From positions 1-64,000 of the forward strand of contig NZ_FQWT01000009.1 in assembly GCF_900129755.1 (NCBI RefSeq): a stretch of 64,000 nucleotides of DNA, given 5' to 3'. The notes beneath the pieces were generated by a model, which was not told the DNA's origin, did not search any database, and was given only the letters and a program-made list of their open reading frames with translations. The translations under genes and the position numbers were made by a program. Below, one piece after another: positions 44,669 through 52,306 of the stretch. The stretch's first letter is position 1. Each line of letters starts with the position of its first letter. The DNA is from Chryseobacterium oranimense (GTDB lineage Bacteria; Bacteroidota; Bacteroidia; Flavobacteriales; Weeksellaceae).

Positions 44669-44689
44669 CATTGTTATATATTATATGGT

Positions 44690-45025
44690 ATGAAAAAGGC
44701 TTTGATGTATTTTGGTTTAGGAACAGTAATTAGTTTCCTTATCAATTATTTTTTTTACAGTTCTGAAAATATTGTTCTCGACCTATATTATGCGCTGGCC
44801 TTTGGGATAGCATGGGGAATTGCCTATTATCTGGATACTCCCAATTTCACGCTGCCGCAAAAATTAGGTATTTCTTTTGCGGTAATGGGCGTCTTGGTTT
44901 TAATAGGGACACTATTATTCAGTCTGGAGCTTGCGATTCCTTCAATACTTAAATTTTCAACGGTTTTTGTTGCCTATTATCTGATTGCCAGCTTTCGGGG
45001 AAGTAAATCACTCAGAAATCAATAA
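44690..45025 (+). CDS. Small integral membrane protein
   Basis: This 111-residue hydrophobic protein probably has four membrane segments (about 4-23, 29-47, 60-78 and 82-101) with loops containing YFFYSSENIVLD and LDTPNFTLPQK. The ATG at 44690 (MKKALMYF) is preferred; upstream codons are TTG alternatives overlapping the promoter. No family is recognised. It is convergent with the DUF3667 gene. Confidence 0.65.
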   Translation: MKKALMYFGLGTVISFLINYFFYSSENIVLDLYYALAFGIAWGIAYYLDTPNFTLPQKLGISFAVMGVLVLIGTLLFSLELAIPSILKFSTVFVAYYLIASFRGSKSLRNQ

Positions 45026-45030
45026 TAAAA

Positions 45031-45058
45031 AAGAGGCTGTTTCAAACGGCCTCTTTTT
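45031..45058. terminator. Bidirectional terminator
   Basis: AAGAGGCTG (45031-45039) pairs with CGGCCTCTT (45047-45055) between convergent genes, with A/T runs on both sides. Confidence 0.85.
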
Positions 45059-45068
45059 ATTTTATTTA

Positions 45069-46172
45069 TTAATGCATCATCAGGAAGCTTACCAGCGCAA
45101 GGCCGATAACGAGGAATGTAAATGCAAAGAAGTTAATCATAAATAATATACCTCCTATAAAAACACTCACAATGCCGTGTGCATGATAAGTACGGTGGTG
45201 TGCAATGAAGAAATACAGAATGCTGTAAATTATCAGAGCACTTATGAGTAAATACAAAAGCATATTAATTGCCCGGATATCTGTTACACTTGCCAGTTTT
45301 ATGATGAACGATGTCAGCAGTATGTTCAGTAACAGAAAAGAGAAATAATGGAGGGTGAAAATTCCGTGATCGAAATACCACCATTTCTTCTTATGATGGA
45401 AAATCCATAAAAAGAAGGCAAACACCGGAAGGTAAAGAAACAATGCTTTCGGTAAGTTGTGGAAAGAAGTTTCTGCAAGTTTTTTGAATATTTCCCCTTT
45501 CGTAACTCCCTGTTCCTTGAGTTCGAAAAATTTGTGGGCTAATGGTTTTTTTATAAAATTAAAAACTGAAGGGTTTTTTGCAAGAGCCGAATCATAGGAT
45601 TTTTGAGTTTTATAGCCTTCATAAGCCGTGGATTCGTCTATTTTCTTGTTCATTTCCAAAGCACTTTCGAAATCATCTATCTTAGCAGAATCAGGAACGA
45701 TGACGGTAAGTTTCTGAATGGCAGCTGAATCTTCTTTGCTGATGTTTTTCTGAGCTTTTATGCTGTCCAGTTTTTCCTTGGTTTCAGCGGCTTTTATTTT
45801 TTCAAAGAGACTTTTTTCGTTTGGATTTTTTTCTTTTTCATTAAAATTAAGATTAAAAAGAGGAAATAAGGCGAACATGAAGAAGGTAATAAAGCTGACA
45901 AAGATGTAAAGCTTTACCGGAGGTACAAATTGCTGCCTTTTGCCGGCCAGATAAATACTGGTAAGTCTTCCCGGTCTGAAAAGCAGATTTTTGATGGTTC
46001 CCCAGAATTGTCCGTCATAATGAGTGAAGTCCTCTATGAAGTGTGTGAAAAGGAAATAAAACGGCTGCCTGGTTTCGGTATTTTCCTGACCGCAGTGCGG
46101 GCAGAATCTTTCTTCTACGGTATGCCCGCAATTCTGGCAGGTTTTGTCTTCTCTGATTTTTCCGTGGCTCAT
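45069..46172 (-). CDS. DUF3667 membrane protein with zinc ribbon
   Basis: This 367-residue protein starts at MSHGKIRE (ATG 46172). Its N-terminus has CQNCG and CPHCG (about 12-31), a zinc ribbon, then FIEDFTHYDGQFWGTIKNLLFRPG (about 52-75), which is the DUF3667 family mark. A membrane segment at about 93-112 is followed by a long charged, coiled-coil-like part and four or more C-terminal hydrophobic segments (about 250-367). The function is unknown. It lies opposite the rplM operon with a long spacer between. Confidence 0.85.
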   Translation of the reverse strand: MSHGKIREDKTCQNCGHTVEERFCPHCGQENTETRQPFYFLFTHFIEDFTHYDGQFWGTIKNLLFRPGRLTSIYLAGKRQQFVPPVKLYIFVSFITFFMFALFPLFNLNFNEKEKNPNEKSLFEKIKAAETKEKLDSIKAQKNISKEDSAAIQKLTVIVPDSAKIDDFESALEMNKKIDESTAYEGYKTQKSYDSALAKNPSVFNFIKKPLAHKFFELKEQGVTKGEIFKKLAETSFHNLPKALFLYLPVFAFFLWIFHHKKKWWYFDHGIFTLHYFSFLLLNILLTSFIIKLASVTDIRAINMLLYLLISALIIYSILYFFIAHHRTYHAHGIVSVFIGGILFMINFFAFTFLVIGLALVSFLMMH

Positions 46173-46196
46173 GGATATTGGGAATATGGTTTGTCG

Positions 46197-46204
46197 CAAA
46201 TATA
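46197..46204 (-). promoter_or_regulatory. -7 promoter box of the DUF3667 gene
   Basis: TATATTTG on the minus strand, fits TAnnTTTG, 24 bases before the ATG at 46172. Confidence 0.5.
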
Positions 46205-46268
46205 AAAATTTCACGACATAAAATAATTATATCAATAAGCTTTCAGGGAAATCTTTAATGTTAAGTTA

Positions 46269-46306
46269 ATAAAGTAAGAGTTTAGTGATTAAACTCTTTA
46301 CTTTAT
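46269..46306. repeat. Long inverted repeat in the rplM upstream spacer
   Basis: ATAAAGTAAGAGTTTA (46269-46284) is the complement of the right arm at 46290-46306 but for one extra base; the loop is GTGAT. No T-run follows. It lies in a 350-base gene-free spacer between divergent genes. No other gene is visible in 46207-46449. Confidence 0.6.
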
Positions 46307-46449
46307 CACCTGTGTTTTTAGAATCTTCGAAATGTTTTTTTTCAACGCTCATGATTTTTACAAGTTCTGTGCCAAAGCAAAGCAGTTGATAGAATCTATT
46401 AAAATGAAGACAAATCCAGGAGACAGTATAGATTAAATAAAATATGTTT

Positions 46450-46478
46450 TTGGGTTACAAAAATAATTTGTACCTTTG
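46450..46478 (+). promoter_or_regulatory. Promoter of the rplM-rpsI operon
   Basis: TTG (about 46450-46452) and TACCTTTG (about 46471-46478) lie 18 bases apart, fitting the Bacteroidetes consensus. The mRNA leader to the GTG start is about 40 bases and contains a five-codon frame (MFNL-stop at 46501-46515). Confidence 0.7.
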
Positions 46479-46524
46479 CACACCCTTTTAGGGGAAAATT
46501 ATGTTTAATCTTTAACTAAAACGT

Positions 46525-46980
46525 GTGAATACATTAAGTTACAAAACTGTTTCAGCGAACAAAGCTACTGCTAATAAAGAATGGGTTGTGGTAGACGCTG
46601 AAGGACAGCCGTTAGGAAGACTAGCTTCTACGGTTGCAAAGATTTTGAGAGGTAAGCACAAAACGAACTTTACACCTCACGTAGATTGTGGTGATAACGT
46701 AATCGTTTTGAATGCTGGGAAAATTACGCTTTCCGGAAATAAGTGGGCTGATAAGACTTACATCTGGCATACAGGTTACCCTGGTGGACAGAAGTCTATG
46801 ACTGCGGCTGAACTTCAGAAGAAAGATTCTTTAAAAGTATTGGAAAAATCTGTAAAAGGTATGTTGCCTAAAAACAGATTAGGATCTGCTTTATTGAAGA
46901 ACCTTTATCTATATGAAGGAACTGAGCACAAACATGAAGCTCAACAGCCTAAAACAATTAATGTTAACGAATTTAAATAA
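46525..46980 (+). CDS. rplM: Ribosomal protein L13
   Basis: This 151-residue large-subunit protein is recognised by WVVVDAEGQPLGRLAS, ILRGKHKTNFTPHVDCGDNVIV, and YRHTGYPGG-like YIWHTGYPGGQK; it ends PKNRLGSALLKNLYLYEG and then the family's C-terminal tail. The start is GTG (NTLSYKTV follows). It is the first gene of an operon with rpsI, as in most bacteria. Confidence 0.97.
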   Translation: MNTLSYKTVSANKATANKEWVVVDAEGQPLGRLASTVAKILRGKHKTNFTPHVDCGDNVIVLNAGKITLSGNKWADKTYIWHTGYPGGQKSMTAAELQKKDSLKVLEKSVKGMLPKNRLGSALLKNLYLYEGTEHKHEAQQPKTINVNEFK

Positions 46981-46986
46981 TTAATT

Positions 46987-47373
46987 ATGTCTATAGTTCA
47001 CAAAATCGGAAGAAGAAAAACTTCTGTAGCTAGAGTTTATGTAAAACCAGGTTCTGGAAACATTACAGTAAACGGTAAAGACGCTAAAGAATATTTCTCT
47101 ACAGACGTGATGGTTTACAAATTAAACCAACCGTTCATCCTTTCTGAGACTGTTGGTCAGTATGACGTTACCGTAAATGTTTTCGGTGGTGGTAATACAG
47201 GACAGGCAGAAGCTATCAGATTAGGTATTTCAAGAGCTTTATGCGAAATCAATGCTGAATTCAGATTAGCTTTGAAACCAGCTGGTTTACTTACAAGAGA
47301 CGCAAGAATGGTGGAAAGAAAGAAGCCAGGTCAGAAAAAAGCAAGAAAGAGATTCCAATTCTCAAAACGTTAA
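46987..47373 (+). CDS. rpsI: Ribosomal protein S9
   Basis: This 128-residue small-subunit protein starts MSIVHKIGRRKTSVARVYVKPGSG and ends with the basic tail GQKKARKRFQFSKR, whose last residues reach the P-site of the ribosome. It is six bases after rplM. It is followed by a spacer of seven-base units before rpsB. Confidence 0.97.
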   Translation: MSIVHKIGRRKTSVARVYVKPGSGNITVNGKDAKEYFSTDVMVYKLNQPFILSETVGQYDVTVNVFGGGNTGQAEAIRLGISRALCEINAEFRLALKPAGLLTRDARMVERKKPGQKKARKRFQFSKR

Positions 47374-47376
47374 TAT

Positions 47377-47446
47377 CAAGATTCAAGATATCAGACACAA
47401 GATTCAAGACTTTGCTCTCAGATCTTGGCTCCTGGTTCTTGGTTCT
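47377..47446. repeat. Degenerate heptamer-phased spacer between rpsI and rpsB
   Basis: The sequence reads in sevens: CAAGATT CAAGATA TCAGACA CAAGATT CAAGACT TTGCTCT CAGATCT TGGCTCC TGGTTCT TGGTTCT. CAAGATTCAAGA recurs exactly 21 bases apart (47377 and 47398). The right part (GGTTCTTGG) is near the inverse of the left (CAAGA), so it may fold. It belongs with the other heptamer spacers. Confidence 0.7.
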
Positions 47447-47560
47447 ATTTTATCTAAACAAAAAAATTGCCCGTTACGTTTAGCATCCAAACGCTTCTCC
47501 CATCTAAAGAAGTTGTTGATTGTTTAAAAGACGGAAAGTAAACTAACAAAAACAGAAAAC

Positions 47561-48322
47561 ATGGCAAAAGCAAATGTAAAAGACCTTCTAGAGGCTGGTG
47601 TACACTTCGGTCACATGACCAGAAAGTGGAATCCAAATATGGCTCCATACATTTTTATGGAGAAAAACGGTATTCACATTGTAGACTTACATAAAACAGC
47701 AGTTAAATTGGATGAAGCGTGCAGCGCTTTGGAAAAATTAACTTCTGCAGGTAAAAAAGTTCTTTTCGTAGCGACTAAAAAGCAGGCGAAAGAAGTAGTG
47801 GCTAAGCACGCTGCTGAACTTAATATGCCTTATATTACAGAAAGATGGCCAGGAGGTATGTTAACGAACTTCGTTACGATCAGAAAGGCTGTAAAGAAAA
47901 TGAACTCTATCGACAAAATGAAAAAAGACGGTACGTTCGAAACTTTATCTAAAAAAGAAAGATTACAGGTTGACAGACAAAGAGCTAACCTAGAGAAAAA
48001 CTTAGGTTCTATCTCTGACATGGTTCGTCTTCCTTCTGCAATCTTCGTTGTAGATATCATGAGAGAACATATCGCTGTAACTGAAGCTAAGAAATTGGGT
48101 ATTCCAGTTTTCGGTATTGTTGATACAAACTCTGACCCTAGAAAAGTAGACTTCGTTATCCCAGGAAACGATGATGCTTCTAAATCTATCGATATGATCT
48201 TAAACATCGTTTCTGATTCTATCAAAGAAGGTCAGTCTCAGAGAAAAGCTGATAAAGAAAAATCTAAAGAAGAAGGAGAAGTAGTATCTGCTGATAAAGA
48301 TGCTGATTTCGATGCAGAATAA
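47561..48322 (+). CDS. rpsB: Ribosomal protein S2
   Basis: This 253-residue small-subunit protein has LLEAGVHFGHMTRKWNPNM, YITERWPGGMLTNFVTI, FVVDIMREHIAVTEA and IPVFGIVDTNSDP, the usual S2 motifs. The acidic, lysine-rich tail is typical for flavobacteria. It is followed by a terminator and not by tsf, which is found at 62035-62862 on the other strand. Confidence 0.97.
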   Translation: MAKANVKDLLEAGVHFGHMTRKWNPNMAPYIFMEKNGIHIVDLHKTAVKLDEACSALEKLTSAGKKVLFVATKKQAKEVVAKHAAELNMPYITERWPGGMLTNFVTIRKAVKKMNSIDKMKKDGTFETLSKKERLQVDRQRANLEKNLGSISDMVRLPSAIFVVDIMREHIAVTEAKKLGIPVFGIVDTNSDPRKVDFVIPGNDDASKSIDMILNIVSDSIKEGQSQRKADKEKSKEEGEVVSADKDADFDAE

Positions 48323-48348
48323 TTAAAGATTTTCTTTAATATAGGAAA

Positions 48349-48377
48349 AACGCTGGATTTCGGTCCAGCGTTTTTTT
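48349..48377 (+). terminator. Terminator after rpsB
   Basis: AACGCTGGA (48349-48357) pairs with TCCAGCGTT (48364-48372), then T-run. Confidence 0.92.
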
Positions 48378-48410
48378 ATTGATGTCTACTCAAAACTCAA
48401 TCCAAAAAGA

Positions 48411-48433
48411 AACCCACTCTACAGAGCGGGTTT
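48411..48433 (-). terminator. Terminator of the two-cysteine protein operon
   Basis: AACCCGCTCT and AGAGTGGGTT pair on the minus strand (one G-U), loop CTGT, then TTCTTTTT. It stands 6 bases after the stop at 48439. Confidence 0.85.
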
Positions 48434-48438
48434 TTATC

Positions 48439-48885
48439 TTAATTACTGATCTTTATAGCGTATGATGTAGTAATGAATTTATTAGCCTGATAAGATGAAT
48501 TGCAAAGCATTCCGGAGAGGCTATAATTTTTGTTTTTAGGGACCATGGTGTAACCCACCTTACCGGAACCTATCGGGATCTTTTTAAAGAAACCACTGCT
48601 GCTCACTGTAAGAACCATATTGCAGGGCGATTTGTTTTCGACAGAAATGGAGGTGTTGGGATTGGAAGGAGAATCCTCATTAAGAAGATCATTTAAAACG
48701 GCCGCAGTTTCAGGTTTATAGGTTTTAATAAGCTCAGCATATTCCCTTTCCGTACTCATTGCAGAATTCCCGGAAGTATTTCCCGAAACTGAAGGATAAG
48801 AAGTTCTTATAGGATAGTTGCCATAGTTTACACTACAACTCATAAGGATAAGTGAAATTCCGGAGAAAGCGAGCAGCTTTTTCAT
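48439..48885 (-). CDS. Lipoprotein, short paralog of the two-cysteine (DUF6759-like) family
   Basis: This 148-residue protein starts at MKKLLAFSG (ATG 48885) with lipobox LILMSC (Cys at about 17). Its C-terminal 70 residues match the C-terminal domain of the neighbours: SISVENKSPCNMVLTVSS, then a strand-rich part and LSGMLCNSSYQAN. The two cysteines (in PCN and MLC) are shared by all paralogs and may form a disulfide. Four bases separate it from the upstream paralog. The family name is from memory. Confidence 0.7.
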   Translation of the reverse strand: MKKLLAFSGISLILMSCSVNYGNYPIRTSYPSVSGNTSGNSAMSTEREYAELIKTYKPETAAVLNDLLNEDSPSNPNTSISVENKSPCNMVLTVSSSGFFKKIPIGSGKVGYTMVPKNKNYSLSGMLCNSSYQANKFITTSYAIKISN

Positions 48886-48889
48886 ACAG

Positions 48890-49588
48890 TTATTTTTTTG
48901 ATCTTTTCTTTTTTGAAGCATTCACAGGTACTGTTTCTTTTTGTTCTTTTGATGGCTCACTGTTTATTGGTGGCTTTTTTGTACCCGGATTTTCAATGAC
49001 TACAAATATACTTTTTTTTATGTCTTTCTGAGAAGAGTACTTTACATCGCATACATTACTGTTCAGGGTATAAGAGCCTTTGTTGAGAACAATAAAATTC
49101 TCGCCGTGAGCAGGAACTGCTAGGTTATAGAAGTCTTTTCCTTCAATTCTCAGGATGATATTGCAGTCCGAGTTATTTCTGAACAGGAGTACAGCCTCTT
49201 TTTTAGTAATATCCTCATCAAACATAGCGTTCAGAAGCTTTACCGTTTTATCTTTATGCTGGTCGGAGGTTTCGGCAAGAAGTTTTTTAAACTCTTCCGC
49301 ATCATTGGAACTGGAATTTCTCATAAACCTGTTCGGAATATCCGTCATTACGGGTCTGGCTTCCATAGGTTTCGCTTTGGAAGCACCTTTTGTCCATTCC
49401 GAATTTTTTAAGGCAATAAGCTTGGGTTTTAGCACATATCTTTTAGGGTCATCAGGATGTGTGTTCTTAAGGTACTCTTCAATTTCCTTGATATTTGTGC
49501 TTTTTAAAATGTCTTTGGTTTTTTTCTGCGCTGAAGCTGTACCCGAAGTAAGGATCAGGAAGAGGAGGGGCGTTAAAATTTTTTTCAT
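48890..49588 (-). CDS. Secreted two-cysteine (DUF6759-like) protein
   Basis: This 232-residue protein has a signal peptide (to about residue 21, GTASAQ). After an N-terminal part with IEEYLKNTHPDDPKRYVLKPKLIAL, shared with the protein at 50384-51157, it has KDKTVKLLNAMFDED, NNSDCNIILRIEGKDFYNLAVPAHGENFIVLNKGSY and NVCDVKYSSQK, the conserved domain with its two cysteines. A lysine-rich tail ends the protein. The ATG at 49588 is used. No function is known. Confidence 0.75.
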   Translation of the reverse strand: MKKILTPLLFLILTSGTASAQKKTKDILKSTNIKEIEEYLKNTHPDDPKRYVLKPKLIALKNSEWTKGASKAKPMEARPVMTDIPNRFMRNSSSNDAEEFKKLLAETSDQHKDKTVKLLNAMFDEDITKKEAVLLFRNNSDCNIILRIEGKDFYNLAVPAHGENFIVLNKGSYTLNSNVCDVKYSSQKDIKKSIFVVIENPGTKKPPINSEPSKEQKETVPVNASKKKRSKK

Positions 49589-49606
49589 CAATTTGTTTTT
49601 ATTTCA

Positions 49607-50284
49607 CTAGCTTATCCGGAATTTTATATAGGTTATAGTCTTTCCTTTAGCTGAGAAAAGTTCTTCATAGTAAGTTTTTATGTCTCTCAGGTGTTCCGTG
49701 TTGGGATCATATTCAGGAGCACCATAAATATCGTGATGAGCGGAGATGATTTCATAGCCTGCACCCTGTAGATAGCCTAATGTATAGCCATGCAGAAACT
49801 CTGAATCTGTTTTCAGATGGATAATTCCGCCCGGTTTTAGGAATTTTTTGTACCGCTCTAAAAAGTCAGGGTGAGTGAGCCTGTGCTTGGTTCTTTTGTA
49901 TTTGATCTGAGGATCAGGGAACGTGATCCAGATTTCATCCACTTCATTTTCTGCAAAAAAATAATCTACAAGCTCAATCTGGGTTCTGAGAAATGCCACA
50001 TTTGTCATTCCGTTTTCTACAGCTTCTTTAGCACCAAACCAGAATCTGGCACCTTTAATATCTATTCCGATGAAGTTTTTTTCAGGGAATGTTTTGGCAA
50101 GTCCTACTGAATATTCTCCTTTACCACAGCCCAGTTCCAGTACAATCGGATGATCATTTTTAAAGAAGTCCTTTCTCCAGTTTCCTTTTAGTGAAAAACC
50201 GTTTAAGGCATCCTCTCTTGTGGGTTGGATAACATTTGGTAATATCTTGTTTTCAGCGAATCTTGCTAATTTATTTTTGCCCAT
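49607..50284 (-). CDS. trmB: tRNA (guanine(46)-N7)-methyltransferase
   Basis: This 225-residue SAM-dependent enzyme methylates G46 in the variable loop of tRNAs. VLELGCGKGEYSVGLA (about 48-63) binds SAM; NFIGIDIKGARFWFGAKEA, then WITFPDPQIKYKRTKHRLTHPDFL and the LKTDSEFL segment are family signatures. The start at MGKNKLARFAEN fits other family members better than the upstream alternative. The gene sits between two-cysteine protein genes, with its own promoter box. Confidence 0.95.
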   Translation of the reverse strand: MGKNKLARFAENKILPNVIQPTREDALNGFSLKGNWRKDFFKNDHPIVLELGCGKGEYSVGLAKTFPEKNFIGIDIKGARFWFGAKEAVENGMTNVAFLRTQIELVDYFFAENEVDEIWITFPDPQIKYKRTKHRLTHPDFLERYKKFLKPGGIIHLKTDSEFLHGYTLGYLQGAGYEIISAHHDIYGAPEYDPNTEHLRDIKTYYEELFSAKGKTITYIKFRIS

Positions 50285-50305
50285 CGAATTATTTATAAAA
50301 TCCTG

Positions 50306-50313
50306 CAAAAATA
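50306..50313 (-). promoter_or_regulatory. -7 promoter box of trmB
   Basis: TATTTTTG on the minus strand fits TAnnTTTG, 21 bases before the ATG. Confidence 0.5.
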
Positions 50314-50383
50314 GTGAATTTTGCATAGATTACCTTGCCTTTTAAAGATAAAAGACTGGCTTCAGGGCATATTTATGGACGGT

Positions 50384-51157
50384 TTACTGTGTTGCGGAAC
50401 TCCCTAAAGTAACCATAATGGCTTTTTCAATTGTTTTTTGGGAAGCATACTGGGCGCCACAAACAAGGCTTGTGAAAAGATACTGTCCTTTATCTATAAC
50501 AATTGTGCTGTCATCATGGGCGGGAACGGCAAGTCTGTATTTGGTATTTCCTACACTTTCCATTCTTACGATGATATTACAGTCAGAATTATTTTTGATA
50601 AGAACGATGCTTGTTTTGCTATTCGGGTCGTTATCGAAGAGTGAGTTTAATATTTTTACTGTTTTGTTCTTGTGTTCCACGGGATTTTCTGCCATCAGCA
50701 TATTGAACTCTTCGGCTTCTGCGTTAGGAATAGCAGCATTGGCAGCTGTATTTACCACAAAGGTGTTCTGGGCAGTACTTGGAGTATAAGTTACTGTAGA
50801 TTGTTTGGCGGCAAGCTCTGCCTTGTACTTGGCGATCTGTTTCTGTTTGATAATGGCATTCATTTCATCGAAAGTGATCTTGGTAGAAGGTCTTCTTTTC
50901 AGCAGGGCAAGCATTTCCTGCATATCTTTCACCTTCTGGTCGGCAGGGTGGGCATCTTTGATGTACTGCGTCATCATTTCCATGACCCTCGGCTTCAAAA
51001 CAGATCTCCTGGGATCATCAGGGTGGGCATCTCTGAGAAAAGCATTGATCTCATAGATATTTTTACTTTTTAAAATATTGCTGTAGTCTTTCCCTCTTTT
51101 TTGGGCAGACACATTAAAAAACAGAACAGAAACAAACAGTAAAAGTAATTTTTTCAT
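50384..51157 (-). CDS. Secreted two-cysteine (DUF6759-like) protein
   Basis: This 257-residue protein has a signal peptide (to about residue 18, NVSAQ), IYEINAFLRDAHPDDPRRSVLKPRVMEMM followed by a second similar HPADQKVKDM segment, a linker with alanine/threonine-rich sequence, and the conserved C-terminal domain KNKTVKILNSLFDND, NNSDCNIIVRMESVG, YRLAVPAHDDSTIVIDKGQY and SLVCGAQYASQK. Paralogs lie at 48439, 48890 and 63007. The next 200 bases (51158-51359) are AT-rich with no gene. Confidence 0.75.
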   Translation of the reverse strand: MKKLLLLFVSVLFFNVSAQKRGKDYSNILKSKNIYEINAFLRDAHPDDPRRSVLKPRVMEMMTQYIKDAHPADQKVKDMQEMLALLKRRPSTKITFDEMNAIIKQKQIAKYKAELAAKQSTVTYTPSTAQNTFVVNTAANAAIPNAEAEEFNMLMAENPVEHKNKTVKILNSLFDNDPNSKTSIVLIKNNSDCNIIVRMESVGNTKYRLAVPAHDDSTIVIDKGQYLFTSLVCGAQYASQKTIEKAIMVTLGSSATQ

Positions 51158-51359
51158 TAACAAATATTAAATTAAAGGCTGGTGTTCTTTTTTAATTTAT
51201 GTTTTTAGGCAATTAGTTTATGGTAATAACGAAATACTATTGTTTTTATTTTTTACACTTAATAGTCAGATAAATTTAAACATAATTTTAAATAAAAAAG
51301 AAATGTACATTATAAATTATGAGATAATATACATTTCTTAAAATATGTTGAATAGAAGT

Positions 51360-52148
51360 TTATTTAATAACTTCCTGAAGATTCGAGGTTTTAAGCCTTT
51401 TCTGATAGATCGGAAGATACTTTTCAATAGGAACCTTTATTGCTTCAAAATTACCGGAAAGCACATAAGCTTCAATGTTTTCTGAAGTATAAACAAACTG
51501 AAGGAAATTGTCAATAAGGTTATCCGGAATTTTAAACTTAGCAAAATAATCCTTACCAAGATAATTTTTGATCTGCGTTACAGAATTATTCATCCTTTCA
51601 TACGCCATATAGCGCTGCTTTTTCTTCCGGTCTCCGGAAAGGATATCATAGATGCTTTCCAGGCTGAAGGTAAGCCCTCCGTCCCTCAATCCGGCAACCG
51701 GAAGCTCTGGGGAAGTTCCGTCGCCTTTAGGCTCAGGAAGCCCAATTACTTTTTTAATAGCAAGACCTTTATCCTCTTTTCTTATAGAATTTACATCATA
51801 CCTGAGATTTCCTGTAGGTTTGAACCTGTTCAGTACAATCTCCTGAATTTCGTAGTAGGCAATTTTTAATTCAATGAGGTTTTTCTGCTGCATCATCTGC
51901 GGAGTAAGCTTTACATCTTTCCTTTCTGTGACAATGGAAGTGAAACGGATCACATCACCGGGAACTGCAGGAATATTATAAGTACCGTTATAATCGGTAA
52001 GTACGGTTTTCTGGGTGTTCAGATTGGTTACGTAAACCTGGTTGAGATACAAGATTGAGTTGTCTCTTAAAAATACCTCTCCGGAATAGGTCTGTGCATT
52101 GATTTTTGCCAGAAAAATCAGCAGCAATAGGGTAATTAGCTTCTTCAT
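51360..52148 (-). CDS. Secreted protein with carboxypeptidase-regulatory-like domain
   Basis: This 262-residue protein has a signal peptide (to about residue 18, KINAQ), then a CarboxypepD_reg-like beta-sandwich (about 20-100: SGEVFLRDNSILYLNQVYVTNLNT, VLTDYNGTYNIPAVPGDVIRFTS), where members usually bear a TonB receptor, but here none follows. The C-terminal half is helical and polar (YDILSGDRKKKQRYMAYERM and NNSVTQIKNYLGKDYF). This gene type is common beside surface proteins in flavobacteria; its role is unknown. Confidence 0.78.
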   Translation of the reverse strand: MKKLITLLLLIFLAKINAQTYSGEVFLRDNSILYLNQVYVTNLNTQKTVLTDYNGTYNIPAVPGDVIRFTSIVTERKDVKLTPQMMQQKNLIELKIAYYEIQEIVLNRFKPTGNLRYDVNSIRKEDKGLAIKKVIGLPEPKGDGTSPELPVAGLRDGGLTFSLESIYDILSGDRKKKQRYMAYERMNNSVTQIKNYLGKDYFAKFKIPDNLIDNFLQFVYTSENIEAYVLSGNFEAIKVPIEKYLPIYQKRLKTSNLQEVIK

Positions 52149-52158
52149 ATAATTGGGG

Positions 52159-52166
52159 CAAAATTA
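52159..52166 (-). promoter_or_regulatory. -7 promoter box
   Basis: TAATTTTG on the minus strand fits TAnnTTTG, 10 bases before the ATG at 52148. Confidence 0.4.
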
Positions 52167-52306
52167 CGTAGAAATACAGCAATTTATACCTATTTAGATA
52201 GTGATTACAGGTTAAAGTTATATTAAACTTTAACATTAAACTGTTAATGAATGTTATAAATGTTTCAATAGTAAAAAGATATGATGAAATTTAGAATAAA
52301 ATCATT

